The position numbers and the translations under genes were made by a program. A DNA stretch of 64,000 nt from CmP2 sp052084925 (GTDB lineage: Bacteria > Actinomycetota > Actinomycetes > Actinomycetales > Micrococcaceae): contig JBQDEV010000005.1 of NCBI GenBank assembly GCA_052084925.1, forward strand, positions 1 to 64,000, read 5' to 3'. This document shows, in pieces, positions 1 to 8,741 of this stretch; position 1 is the stretch's first letter; each line of letters opens with the position of its first letter. The notes under the pieces were generated by a model. That model did not search any database. It was not told the DNA's origin and worked only from the letters and a program-made list of their open reading frames with translations.

Positions 1-220
1 GTTTGAGCACCCGGGACAGGGTCTTAAGCAGGGTGGACTTCCCGCAGGCGTTCGGGCCCACGATCACGGTAAATCGACCACGCGGGATCTCGACGTCGAC
101 GTCGTCGAGCACCACGTGGTCGTCGTACTTCACCCGCAGTCCACGCCCACGCAGGATCGGGGCCTCTGCGGCGTGGGCGGCCGGTGAGTCGGGCGGGGCG
201 GGCAGGGCGGACGAGGTCAT
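1..220 (-). CDS. Ferric-siderophore ABC transporter ATP-binding protein (FecE-like), 3' part outside window
   Basis: Only the first 73 residues are present; the gene runs off the left edge. The start is an ATG at 218-220 that overlaps the stop of the upstream permease in an ATGA, so the two are translationally coupled. About 20 Ala/Pro-rich residues precede a typical ABC nucleotide-binding fold. The Walker A is GPNACGKST, followed by LLKTLSRVL, the form common in FecE/FepC-type importers. As the last visible gene of the iron operon it should power import through the two FecCD permeases. The Walker B, signature motif and D-loop lie outside the window, so activity cannot be checked. Family assignment is secure; the substrate is inferred from the operon. 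Confidence 0.9.
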   Translation of the reverse strand, partial: MTSSALPAPPDSPAAHAAEAPILRGRGLRVKYDDHVVLDDVDVEIPRGRFTVIVGPNACGKSTLLKTLSRVLK

Positions 221-1320
221 GAGGTACGCCTCCATTCGCGGGCGAGGAGCCAGAGCAGGTAGACGCCGCCCAGGGAGCCGGAGACGACCCCGACGGGCAG
301 CTGGGTAGGTGCAAAGAGTCGCTGAGCGACGATGTCGGAGGAGGCCACCAGCAGTGCGCCCATCAGCGCGGCCGGAATGAACCCGGGGCCGGAGGAGGCG
401 GTGAGCCGGCGGGCAATTTGTGGGGCGGCGAGCGCGATGAATGCGATCGGGCCGGTGGCGGCGGTGGCCACGGCCACGAGTGCCACCCCGGCCAGCACCA
501 GGATCAGGCGGGTGCGTTCCACCGGCACCCCCAGTCCGAGGGCGGTCGGATCACCCAGCCGCATGATGGTGAGGCGGCGTCCGTGCAGGCAGACCACCGG
601 GATCAGCACGAGCACCACGACACCGACGAGCAGGGTGTCGCGCCAGGTGATGGCGTTCAGGGAGCCAGCCAACCATTGGGCGGCGGTCTGCGCGGCGGTC
701 AGCGAGGCCCGGACCACCAGCAGCGAGTTCACGGCCTGCAGCATCAACCCGACCCCGATGCCGACGAGGACCAGGCGATAGCCGGCCAGTCCGCGACGCC
801 AGGCCAGGGCATAGACGACGACGGCGGTGATCAGCCCGCCCGCTAGGGCACCGGCTGCGGTGGCCAGCGGACCGGCATTGAACACGATGATCTGGACGAT
901 GGCCCCGGTGGCGGCACCGGTGGTGAAGCCGATGATGTCGGGGGAACCCAGCGGGTTGCCGGAGAGTGACTGGAAGGTCTGCCCGGAGACCCCCAGGGCG
1001 GCGCCCACCAGCACCGCCATCACGACCCGGGGCAGGCGCTGTTCGAGCACGAAGTAGGAGGCCAGGCGATCGGTGCTGCCGCCAGTGAGGGCGCTGAACG
1101 TCTGCTGCCAGGTGAGTCCGTAGTCGCCGAGGGTCATCGCGATCATGCTGACGACGAGCACCGCCACCCCCAACAGGGCGCCGGTGCGCAGGGCGCGGCG
1201 CTCCACGCGGAGGGTGAACCCGGCGGCGCCGAGGTACCGGTAGCGGGAACGGGCCGATGCGCTGGCGGCCGCGGAGGCTCGGGACGCGCGGGCGACGGTG
1301 CGGAGGCTCGGCGGAGTCAT
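217..1320 (-). CDS. FecCD-family iron-siderophore ABC transporter permease
   Basis: This is a multi-spanning inner-membrane permease of 367 residues, about the usual length for FecCD/BtuC proteins. It carries the family signature GQTFQSLSGNPLGSPDIIGF after the second membrane helix and the conserved GPIAFIALAAPQIAR stretch near the end, where the coupling helix contacts the ATPase. I start it at the ATG at 1318-1320, which overlaps the stop of the previous permease (ATGA). A longer in-frame reading from 1506 would overlap that gene by about 190 nt and adds only an Arg/Pro-rich non-homologous stretch. It forms a heterodimeric channel with the neighbouring permease. The substrate is a ferri-siderophore by context. 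Confidence 0.93.
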   Translation of the reverse strand: MTPPSLRTVARASRASAAASASARSRYRYLGAAGFTLRVERRALRTGALLGVAVLVVSMIAMTLGDYGLTWQQTFSALTGGSTDRLASYFVLEQRLPRVVMAVLVGAALGVSGQTFQSLSGNPLGSPDIIGFTTGAATGAIVQIIVFNAGPLATAAGALAGGLITAVVVYALAWRRGLAGYRLVLVGIGVGLMLQAVNSLLVVRASLTAAQTAAQWLAGSLNAITWRDTLLVGVVVLVLIPVVCLHGRRLTIMRLGDPTALGLGVPVERTRLILVLAGVALVAVATAATGPIAFIALAAPQIARRLTASSGPGFIPAALMGALLVASSDIVAQRLFAPTQLPVGVVSGSLGGVYLLWLLAREWRRTS

Positions 1321-2444
1321 AGGGCGGCCATCCGGCGTCGTCGGACGATGAGGATTAAGACGGGGGCACCGAGCAGGGCGGTGATGATGCCGGCCTGGAC
1401 CTCGCTGCCGGGCACCAGGATGCGTCCGAGCACGTCGGCGAGCAGCAGCAGCACCGGCCCGAGCAACACGCACAGCGGGATCACCCAGCGCTGGTCGGCC
1501 CCGCACAGGGCGCGGGCGAGGTAGGGGATGCCGAGCCCGATGAAGCCAATGGGCCCCACGGCGGCGGTGGCGGCCCCGCAGAGCAAGGTGATGGCGAGCA
1601 TCGTCAGGGTACGGGTGGTGCCCACGCGCACGCCGAGGGCGGCCCCGGCTTCTTCGCCCAGGGCGAGCGCGTTCAGTGAGGGCGCCATCGCCAGGGCGAT
1701 CAAGACACCGAGCGCGATGAAGGGCAGCACGGCGAACAGGATCGGGTAGCCGCGGCCCTCCAGGGATCCGGCGGCCCAGAAGCGGAACTCGTTGAAGGTG
1801 ACCTGGTCGGTGAGGATCACGGTCTGGACGAGGGCCTGCAACGCGGCGGTGATCGCCACCCCGGCCAGAGCCAGTCGTTCAGGGGTGGCCGCGACCCGGC
1901 CCCCGCTCATGCCGAGCACGTAGACCCCAGCCCCGGCCAGGGCGGCCCCAAGGAAACCGAACCAGAGGTAGAACATGATGGTGGAGACCCCGGTGACGGC
2001 GACGGCGAGCACGACGGCGAGCGAGGCGCCCGCGTTGACGCCGAGAATGCCCGGGTCGGCCAACGGGTTGCGGGTCAGCGACTGCATCAGCGCCCCGGCG
2101 ATGCCCAGGGCGGCGCCGACGACGAGCCCGATGGCGGTGCGGGGCAGGCGCAGCTCGTGGATGATCACGGCGGTGGCCGCCTCGGCCGAACCCTGCGCGA
2201 CGTCGCCGACGGGGGTGAGGACCGCCCGCCAGACCTCGGCCAGCGGGATCCAGCGGGAGCCCACGGAGAGGGAGACCGCACAGAGCAGCCCCAGCACGGC
2301 CAGGCTGAACAGCATCCAGCCGAGCCGCGCGGGCAGGCTGCGCCGGGCGCTGGAGGGCCGGGGCCGCCCCGGGGTCCTTTCTCCGGTGTGCTGGGTCAGC
2401 TCGGCACGCTGATCACCCCGCGGGGCGGTCGCGGTCTCGCTCAC
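1317..2444 (-). CDS. FecCD-family iron-siderophore ABC transporter permease
   Basis: A 375-residue permease with a roughly 40-residue hydrophilic N-terminal tail and then about nine hydrophobic helices. Family marks are GALMQSLTRNPLADPGILGVN and GPIGFIGLGIPYLAR. It is the first of two tandem FecCD permeases, so the importer is heterodimeric (FecC/FecD or FepD/FepG style). Both ends overlap neighbours by four bases (ATGA), the pattern seen at every junction from the lipoprotein gene at 7220 to the ATPase at 220. That argues for one tightly coupled transcript. Confidence 0.93.
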   Translation of the reverse strand: MSETATAPRGDQRAELTQHTGERTPGRPRPSSARRSLPARLGWMLFSLAVLGLLCAVSLSVGSRWIPLAEVWRAVLTPVGDVAQGSAEAATAVIIHELRLPRTAIGLVVGAALGIAGALMQSLTRNPLADPGILGVNAGASLAVVLAVAVTGVSTIMFYLWFGFLGAALAGAGVYVLGMSGGRVAATPERLALAGVAITAALQALVQTVILTDQVTFNEFRFWAAGSLEGRGYPILFAVLPFIALGVLIALAMAPSLNALALGEEAGAALGVRVGTTRTLTMLAITLLCGAATAAVGPIGFIGLGIPYLARALCGADQRWVIPLCVLLGPVLLLLADVLGRILVPGSEVQAGIITALLGAPVLILIVRRRRMAAL

Positions 2445-3535
2445 GACGACCGAGGTCGGGTGCTACGCAGGTCGCGGCGCACCAACACCATGACCAGGAC
2501 CGCTCCGGCAAGCAGGATGAGGGCGACGACGGCCCCGATCCAGGGGAATCCGGAACCGGCGCTCGAGGCGCTGGCCGTGCTGGCGCTCTGCAAGGAGTCA
2601 CCCGTGGCGGTCTCGGTCGGGTCTGCAGGGTCCGCCGCGGCCGTCTCTTCGGTACTGCCGGCGCGCTCGGTGTCGTTGGAGGCGTCGGTAGCTACGGAGG
2701 CGGAGTCCGAGGGTTCTTGCTCGGCGACGTCGCCGACGGTGAGGACCTGGGGTTCCAGTACCTGATCGATGGTGCCATCGCCGTCGGTGTCGATTCCGGT
2801 ACCTTCGGCCGCACCGCCGGGGATCTGCGCCGCTCCCCCGGCGTTGCCGCCGCCCGCGGTACCGCCCTGGGTGGTTCCGGAGCTGGTGCCGCCGGAGATC
2901 ACCCGGTTGCCGCCGCTGGTGGTGCCCCCGCGCACGGTGGTGCTGGAGGAACTGTTCGAGGTCGACCCCGAGGAACGGTTCGTCGTCGAGCCGTTCGTCG
3001 TGGACCCGGTGGACCCCGTGGTGCCAGAGGTGCCCGAGGACGCGGAGTTGCGGGCCACCACGGTGAAGGTGTTGGAGCGGTTGGTGTAGCCCTTCTCCCC
3101 CAGGATCTGGCCGGAGTCGTCGGTGATGGTCTCGGAGGTCAGGAACCGCAGCCAGTGCTGGCCGGGCGCCAGGTCGGCGGGCAGGGCGAAGGAGCCCGAG
3201 ACGGTGCCCGTGGAGGGGATGCGCTGCTTGTGGTAGACGCACGCGCCGTGGGTGGCGGACTGGGTGCAGTTCAGTCCGTCGTCAATTTTGATGTTGACGG
3301 TTTCGCCGGCGGGGAACCCGCGCACGGTGAACTGAATCCGATCGCCCGCCTGGAGCCGGGCGGGGCTCACCTGCGAGCTGGTGCCCGGAGTATTGGAACC
3401 GGCACCCGAGGGCGGGATGGCCGCGGCGGGCGTGGAGCCCAGCAGGCTCAGCAGGGCGACGACGAGGCCGACCAGCGCGGTCGCGGTCAGGCTCCGCGAT
3501 GCACGGGGGTGGTTCCGAGGTGAAACGCGGCTCAT
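2441..3535 (-). CDS. Secreted membrane-anchored surface protein within the iron operon
   Basis: A 364-residue exported protein I do not recognise by name. Residues 1-39 form a signal peptide (hydrophobic 17-35, ending TPAAA). Residues about 56-160 form a single Ig-like beta domain with two cysteines (C90, C99) that could make a disulphide, and the strand motif NIKIDDG. This motif resembles the SIALKID strand repeated in the adjacent 880-residue protein. Residues about 160-320 are low-complexity Ser/Thr/Gly then acidic, probably a wall-spanning stalk. Residues about 326-348 are a membrane helix followed by a basic tail; no LPXTG motif is seen. Its place between receptor and permease genes suggests a role in presenting or passing the iron complex, which is inference. 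No HtaA heme domain is visible. Confidence 0.8.
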   Translation of the reverse strand: MSRVSPRNHPRASRSLTATALVGLVVALLSLLGSTPAAAIPPSGAGSNTPGTSSQVSPARLQAGDRIQFTVRGFPAGETVNIKIDDGLNCTQSATHGACVYHKQRIPSTGTVSGSFALPADLAPGQHWLRFLTSETITDDSGQILGEKGYTNRSNTFTVVARNSASSGTSGTTGSTGSTTNGSTTNRSSGSTSNSSSSTTVRGGTTSGGNRVISGGTSSGTTQGGTAGGGNAGGAAQIPGGAAEGTGIDTDGDGTIDQVLEPQVLTVGDVAEQEPSDSASVATDASNDTERAGSTEETAAADPADPTETATGDSLQSASTASASSAGSGFPWIGAVVALILLAGAVLVMVLVRRDLRSTRPRSS

Positions 3536-6174
3536 GCGTGTGCTCCTTGCTGTGCGGATCGGACGCTGCGGGCGGCCAGGGCGGCGGCCGCGGCCCCGCC
3601 CAGCACCCCGGCGCCGAGAGCGATCAAGATCCAGTCGGAGGTGGCCAGCAGCGGGTCATGCTCGCTGATCGGGGCAACGGGTCCGGGGGCGGCCGCGGGC
3701 GGCTCGGCGGCCTCGGCGGCCTCGGCGATCGGAGCAGCGGCGTCGTCACTCTCCTCACCGAGCAGCAGCTGCGCCCAGCCGATCAGTTCCCCGTCCACGT
3801 CCTGAATGGCGAAGGAGTAGTCCCCGTCGGGCACCCCGCTGATGTCGATACGGATCTCGCCGGCGGTGTCCTGAGCGATCCAGCCCAGTGGCAGCTCGTC
3901 CGGGTAGAGCCCGACGTGCACCCACGTGGAGGTGTCCTGGGGCAGGGTGAGGATCAGCAGTCCGCCCTCCAGGCGCGCGCCGATCTCGCCGGCGGTGGCG
4001 TCGGTCAGCTCGGTGGCCGCCGGCAGGCTCGGGGTGTGGGTCGGCATGGGTTCCAGCAGCGGCGCCTCGGCGATCGGGACGGTGACGTCGGAGACCCCGG
4101 GTGCGTACTGCTGTAGCAGCCCGCCGGAGGACGCCGGGGCCGGGACCAGCACAGGCACCTCCACCTCGACGGTCTCGACCACGGTGGTGTGCACCCTCTC
4201 GGTGTGTGTCACGGTGTTCGTGCCCTGGCCGGAGATCCGGTCGGTCCCGCCCGAACCCACGGAGCTTTCGCGGTTGTCGTCCGTGTCCGATCCGTCCAGG
4301 TTCGCCTGACTCCAGTCCTGTCCGGCGGCCCGGCGTAGCGACCCCCAGCCCAGCAGCTCGCCCTCCTGTCCGGAATTGCCGGACTGCACGGAAATCTTGG
4401 ATTCGCCCACCGGCAGCTCCAGCCCGGCGAGCGGGACCCGCACCTCGGCGTTCTGGTCGAGGCGGAACCACTGGCTGTCCCAGGAGAACAGCGGGCTGCC
4501 GTCGGCGGCGAAATCGGTCAAGTAGATCCAGTCGCCCTGGCGGCCTCCGGCCACGGAAACGACGAACGAGTCGGCGAACTGCTGGATAGACACCGCACCG
4601 CGGGTGTCTTCGCTGAGGTCCTCGGAGGCCTCCACGGGGGCCGGGGTGGTGCACGGCTTGTCCTGGCCGACCACGAAGGTCTCCGATTTCAGGGTGCGAT
4701 TGGCATCCCCAGCCTTCAGCGAGCCGGTGAGCAGGCGCAGGCTGTGGCGGCACTCGGTGAATGCGGGGTCCGAGGTTGCCTCGGTGCCGTCGGGCAGCGC
4801 AATACTGGCCTCCCAGGTTCCGGTGGTCGGGTCCATGTCGGGGCTGTCGGCGTCGACGATGTACCAGATGGTCTGGTTGGAGTGCAGCGACGTGTCAGGG
4901 CGGGAGTAATTGCCCTCGTCGATCTTCAGGGCGATGCTGGAGGCCCCCTGCCCGTCTTCGGGGTGGCACCAGCCTTCGCCACGCACGCGCAACTCGCCGC
5001 CCAGTTCGGCGGTCGGGGTAAGGATCTCCACGGTCGGCACGGTCACCTCGGTGGTGCACACGACCTCGGCAACGGCGTCACGCGGATCCTCCCACGCCTG
5101 TCCACCCACCACGAGGGAGGGAGAGGTCACGGCCCGGTTCACGGTCTCGACGGCGAACCGCCCGGACTGGAAGAGCACGGAGAGGTGCTGACCCGCGCTC
5201 AGTCCGGCCGGGGCGTCCACGGTGATGTCGAAGTTGCCCTGGTTGTCGATCGGATAGATGTGCGGGTGGCTGCTGGGATTGTTCGGGGCGATCAGCGCCC
5301 AGATGGTGTCATCGCCCGAGGCCGAAGGGTGCTCGACGATGGCGGACCCGGCCCGGGTGTACTGGTGGAATCCGGTGCGGGCGTCATTGAGGTCGCCGTT
5401 GAGCTTCAAGGCGATCGTGGATCCGGTGCCCTCGCGCTCGTTCACCCAGCCCTGGCCCTGAATCCGGATCTGACCGCCGGTCCCGGAACCGACGTCCCGA
5501 GAGATATACGCGACGGCGTTCGGATCGGAGGTGGGACTGACCCGCAGGTGCGCCCAGTCGGGTGCTTCCTGGTCGTCCACGGGCTCCTCGGCGATCCGCA
5601 AGGTCAGCTGCGGGTTGCGCACCCAGTCGCCGTCGCCCTCGTTGGCGATGGATCCGCCCAGCAGCTGCACCGAGAATTCGTCACCGGGCAGCAGAGCCTC
5701 CTCGAGGCTGGAGTTCTCCGGAGTCGGCACCGGGACGGTCACGTTCAGGGTGCCGTCCTGCCCGGCTAGTGCGAGCTTCCAAGCCCGGCCCCGGGTGCCG
5801 GCGAAGCTATTGCCAGGAATCTCGTTGGGCGCTTCGACCACCGGTTCGATCCCGCCACTGTTGTACTGGACCATGTATCCGGAAGCGCTACCGTCCACGC
5901 GGAACCAGTTGGTGCCGGTCAGCCTGAACTCGGTGGCATCGGCGGGAATCTCCACTGGTGCGGTCAGGGTGGCTTCCGGTGCCTGTGCGCCTTCGGGCGG
6001 GGCCACCAGGTCGTTGGGGGCGACGTTCACCGCGGCCTCGGACAGGGTGACCGTCTGAGTCTCCTCCGCCGCCTGGGCGATGCTCACGCTCGCACCACCG
6101 GCCAGGGTCAGGGTCAGGGCGGCGAGGATCGTCGCGACGGTGGTTCGTGCGCCGATGCGCCGCAGCAGGTTCAC
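3532..6174 (-). CDS. Large multi-domain membrane-anchored surface protein within the iron operon
   Basis: An 880-residue exported protein, function unknown. Signal peptide 1-36 (cleaves near AQA). Domain 1 (about 49-198) aligns without gaps to residues 73-220 of the LARTG protein at 10223. Domains 2 (about 205-357) and 3 (about 368-503) are diverged Ig-like units sharing the motif GxGW...S(T/S)IALK. Domains 4 (about 526-615) and 5 (about 728-806) are related beta modules that each end in an (I/L)GWxxL-like strand. Linkers are Asp/Ser- and Thr/Val-rich. One C-terminal helix (847-869) with a short basic tail anchors it in the membrane. It is co-transcribed with the siderophore receptor and permeases through four-base overlaps. 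A role in binding an iron source outside the cell is inferred only from context. Confidence 0.82.
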   Translation of the reverse strand: MNLLRRIGARTTVATILAALTLTLAGGASVSIAQAAEETQTVTLSEAAVNVAPNDLVAPPEGAQAPEATLTAPVEIPADATEFRLTGTNWFRVDGSASGYMVQYNSGGIEPVVEAPNEIPGNSFAGTRGRAWKLALAGQDGTLNVTVPVPTPENSSLEEALLPGDEFSVQLLGGSIANEGDGDWVRNPQLTLRIAEEPVDDQEAPDWAHLRVSPTSDPNAVAYISRDVGSGTGGQIRIQGQGWVNEREGTGSTIALKLNGDLNDARTGFHQYTRAGSAIVEHPSASGDDTIWALIAPNNPSSHPHIYPIDNQGNFDITVDAPAGLSAGQHLSVLFQSGRFAVETVNRAVTSPSLVVGGQAWEDPRDAVAEVVCTTEVTVPTVEILTPTAELGGELRVRGEGWCHPEDGQGASSIALKIDEGNYSRPDTSLHSNQTIWYIVDADSPDMDPTTGTWEASIALPDGTEATSDPAFTECRHSLRLLTGSLKAGDANRTLKSETFVVGQDKPCTTPAPVEASEDLSEDTRGAVSIQQFADSFVVSVAGGRQGDWIYLTDFAADGSPLFSWDSQWFRLDQNAEVRVPLAGLELPVGESKISVQSGNSGQEGELLGWGSLRRAAGQDWSQANLDGSDTDDNRESSVGSGGTDRISGQGTNTVTHTERVHTTVVETVEVEVPVLVPAPASSGGLLQQYAPGVSDVTVPIAEAPLLEPMPTHTPSLPAATELTDATAGEIGARLEGGLLILTLPQDTSTWVHVGLYPDELPLGWIAQDTAGEIRIDISGVPDGDYSFAIQDVDGELIGWAQLLLGEESDDAAAPIAEAAEAAEPPAAAPGPVAPISEHDPLLATSDWILIALGAGVLGGAAAAALAARSVRSAQQGAHA

Positions 6175-7220
6175 AGCAGTTCCTCTCGGACATCTTCAAT
6201 GATCTGGTTCATCAGCAGCGGCCCACCGGTGGAGGTCCATGCGGAGCCGTCGACGAGCATGATGTGATCCTCGCGGTAGGCCTGCAGCTCGGTGAATCCC
6301 GGGGCCTCCAGCGCCAGGGACAGCGCATCGGCCGCGCCCTGCTCATCGGCGGTGCCGCCAGCCTGGGGGTTGTCCACCGAGGAACCGCCCAGGGTGCCGA
6401 AGAACATGTAGTCGGCGTCGATCTCCTGCAGATTTTCCAGGGAGACCGGCTCCGAGTGTCCCCGGCCGCGTCGATCCTGGTTCGGCGGGCGCTGCAGCCC
6501 GAGGTCGTTCAGGGCCGCACCCGGGGGCAGCTCGTGCAGGATCAGCGCCGCGGAGCCACCCTGCCAGCGCACGATCGAGAACGTCTGATCGGCGTAGTCG
6601 GTCTGAAGCTCCGCGCCGATCTCCTCGGCACGCTGCTGGTAGGTGGCCAACACCTTTTCACCCTCGTCCACCTGGTTCAGGGCGTTGGCCACATTGCGGA
6701 AGTTGATGGTCCAGTCGCCGCCGGCGTAGCCGGTGTAGACGGTCGGGGCGATGCGGCGCAGGGCGGCGATGACATCCGGGTTGTTGTTCACCGAGGTGCC
6801 GTCGACCAGGATCAGGTCCGGCTCGGCCGCCCCGATGGCCTCGAAGTTCGGTTCGGCGATGCCGCCGAGGATATCGATGTCTCCGGCGTGGTCCTCCAGG
6901 TAGGCGGGCACCCCGCCCTGGCCGCGGCCGGTGACCGTCCCCACCGGTTCCAGCCCCAAGGCCAGCATGCCGTCCAGGGTGGGTTCGCTGAGGGTCACCA
7001 CTCGCTGGGGGTCCTCGGGGACCTCCACCTGGGTGCCCTCGACGTCCTCTACCGTGCGCGTGGCCCCGGAGTCGGAGTTCTCGGCGGCGGCATCGGTGCC
7101 GCAGCCGGCGAGGACGAGTGACAGCAGCAGCGTGAGCACCGTGGCGAATAGCGGGGCAGCACGGCGCACCGCAACGAGGCGCGCCGGACGAGTCTGGGAG
7201 GAAGGAGAGACGTCAGGCAT
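6171..7220 (-). CDS. Iron-siderophore ABC transporter substrate-binding lipoprotein (FecB/FhuD-like)
   Basis: A 349-residue receptor lipoprotein and first gene of the iron operon. The signal peptide ends in a lipobox (LAGC, lipid cysteine C40). The mature part begins TRTVEDVEGTQVEVPEDPQRVVTLS, the classic opening of class III periplasmic-binding proteins, and continues with GLEPVGTV, PNFEAIGAAEPDLILV and a C-terminal VDGSAWTSTGGPLLMNQIIEDV. It should capture the ferri-siderophore at the outer face of the membrane and deliver it to the two FecCD permeases. A DtxR-type box lies about 70-90 bp upstream. The linked esterase gene favours a catecholate or other ester siderophore over heme, but the ligand is not proven. 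Confidence 0.92.
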   Translation of the reverse strand: MPDVSPSSQTRPARLVAVRRAAPLFATVLTLLLSLVLAGCGTDAAAENSDSGATRTVEDVEGTQVEVPEDPQRVVTLSEPTLDGMLALGLEPVGTVTGRGQGGVPAYLEDHAGDIDILGGIAEPNFEAIGAAEPDLILVDGTSVNNNPDVIAALRRIAPTVYTGYAGGDWTINFRNVANALNQVDEGEKVLATYQQRAEEIGAELQTDYADQTFSIVRWQGGSAALILHELPPGAALNDLGLQRPPNQDRRGRGHSEPVSLENLQEIDADYMFFGTLGGSSVDNPQAGGTADEQGAADALSLALEAPGFTELQAYREDHIMLVDGSAWTSTGGPLLMNQIIEDVREELL

Positions 7221-7290
7221 GAGTGAGATGACCTTCTGAACGGCAGTGACGCTCGCTGGGCATGACGAACGAGCGCATCTTCAATGCGAC

Positions 7291-7309
7291 TTAGCATAGC
7301 CTAACGTTC
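7291..7309 (-). promoter_or_regulatory. DtxR/IdeR iron box upstream of the siderophore operon
   Basis: The 19-mer TTAGCATAGCCTAACGTTC matches the DtxR/IdeR consensus TTAGGTTAGCCTAACCTAA at 14 of 19 positions, including the whole TAGCCTAAC core. On the minus strand it overlaps a possible -10 hexamer TATGCT, the usual place for iron-dependent repression. Predicted effect: Fe2+-loaded DtxR blocks the operon running from 7220 down to the ATPase. Confidence 0.85.
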
Positions 7310-7333
7310 ATCATATAGCGACCCGAACTCTGG

Positions 7334-7349
7334 CCCGGAGGATACCGGG
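7334..7349 (-). terminator. Short hairpin after the esterase gene
   Basis: CCCGG (7334-7338) and CCGGG (7345-7349) pair around a six-base loop, immediately after the esterase stop and before the DtxR box. The stem is short and has no clear T-tract, so this may be a weak terminator that separates the esterase from the receptor operon. Confidence 0.4.
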
Positions 7350-7351
7350 TC

Positions 7352-8638
7352 TCACACCCCGAGGAACTCCCGCAGATCCTCGATCAGTTGCCCCCGCCAA
7401 CACGCATAATCATGTCCGCCGTCGTAGGTGCGGGCAGCGACGTCGACGCCGCGGCCCCGCAACGCCTCCTCCAGCACCGCGACACGCTCCCCCAGCACTC
7501 CCTCATGGAGCCCCACGGAGATCGCCATGCGCGCGGTCACGCCTCGAGTCTCGGTCAGCCGGTCGGTGATCCAGTCGCCCTCCCCTGCGGCGCGTTCCCG
7601 CAGCAGATCCTGGGGACCGGCCGCAGGATCGGGCGTCCACCACATCGACGGCGAACAGACCGACACCGCTGTGAAGTGTTCCGGGTGCAGTCCGACGGCG
7701 CGCAGCGCCGTGAGCCCGCCCATGCTGGAGCCGGCCAGCACGGTCGACTCGGGGCCTGCGAGAGCCACCCCTGATTGTTCAGCCTCGTCGCGCACCCAGG
7801 GGAGCACCTCATCCACCAGGGCGTGCAGGGCGTCCTCGTCCGCGGCGAGCAACTGCCGCCGATCGGCCCGGTCAACATTGCAGATGCCCAGTACCGCAAT
7901 CGGCGGCAGCACCCCCTGTGCGGCAGCACGGTCCAGCGCCTGCGGCAGCCCCAGATCGCCGAACCACTCTTCGGCGTCGTAGATCACCAGCAGCGGCACC
8001 CGGCCCGTGCCGAAATTCTGCCCTGCGGGCAACCAGAGCGCGAGCTGGCGCTCACGTCGCGCGGCCTCGGAGATTTCGGCTCGATCCGAGATTACCGCTT
8101 CCTCGGCCAGCGCCCGGGCGAACCAGAGCACCTGCCCGCTCGGAGACGGCTCCGCCGTCCCGCAGGCTTCGCCCCAGAGACTCTGGTCTGGCGCATCGGG
8201 ACCGGCGAAGACGCTGAGACCACCGCCGGATCCATCGAAGCGCAGCGGCGCCGTCGGCGCCCACTGATCCCAGCGCGTGCGGAACCGACCCTCGGGCGGC
8301 GGCCCCTGCGGCACTTCTTCGCCAGCGGCTAGCGGCACGAACCCGTAGCTGGCGCGCAGGGCACGCGGCAGGGCGAGCACCAGTGTCCAGTCGGTGGCTC
8401 CGCCCGGGCCGTCAGCTCCTTGCTCCGGGTGCATCCACCCGCGCGCGGCATGCTCCTTGTCGGTGATCCGGTTCATGCCCAGATGCACACGCTCGGGCGG
8501 CGTCTCGCCCGAACGCATCTCATGCCGGTACCGGAACCTCACCCAGCAGTGTCCTTCCGGCGGCTCGCCACGCTCGGGACACTCGACGACAATGCCGGAA
8601 CCAGGGGGCGGAGAAGAAAAGACTTCGGGTGCGCTCAC
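7352..8638 (-). CDS. fes: Enterochelin esterase-like siderophore hydrolase
   Basis: A cytoplasmic alpha/beta hydrolase of about 428 residues that would cleave an ester siderophore after uptake so that iron is released. The N-terminal half resembles the enterochelin-esterase N-terminal domain (VRFRYRHE, RVHLGMNRITDKE). The C-terminal half has the Fes features: LLVIYDAEEWF, the nucleophile elbow AGSSMGG and the terminal GGHDYACWRGQL with catalytic His. No signal peptide is seen. I place the start at GTG 8636-8638, which lies six bases after a TACCGT -10-like hexamer; an ATG at 8656 is in frame but has no ribosome site. It is upstream of, and on the same strand as, the receptor operon. That suggests a catecholate ester (enterobactin or bacillibactin type) as the likely iron source. 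Confidence 0.88.
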   Translation of the reverse strand: MSAPEVFSSPPPGSGIVVECPERGEPPEGHCWVRFRYRHEMRSGETPPERVHLGMNRITDKEHAARGWMHPEQGADGPGGATDWTLVLALPRALRASYGFVPLAAGEEVPQGPPPEGRFRTRWDQWAPTAPLRFDGSGGGLSVFAGPDAPDQSLWGEACGTAEPSPSGQVLWFARALAEEAVISDRAEISEAARRERQLALWLPAGQNFGTGRVPLLVIYDAEEWFGDLGLPQALDRAAAQGVLPPIAVLGICNVDRADRRQLLAADEDALHALVDEVLPWVRDEAEQSGVALAGPESTVLAGSSMGGLTALRAVGLHPEHFTAVSVCSPSMWWTPDPAAGPQDLLRERAAGEGDWITDRLTETRGVTARMAISVGLHEGVLGERVAVLEEALRGRGVDVAARTYDGGHDYACWRGQLIEDLREFLGV

Positions 8639-8741
8639 GGCTCCACGGTAGGTCATGCGTCAAGGGCATGTGATTTCGCCCGTCGTGGGACTAGTCTTAA
8701 GAACACCCGCTACTTCCCTAATCCAGGAGGACCGTTTCCGC

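Noticed and set aside
1321..1506. Longer start of the second FecCD permease
   Set aside because: It overlaps the preceding permease by about 190 nt; the four-base ATGA overlap matches the rest of the operon.
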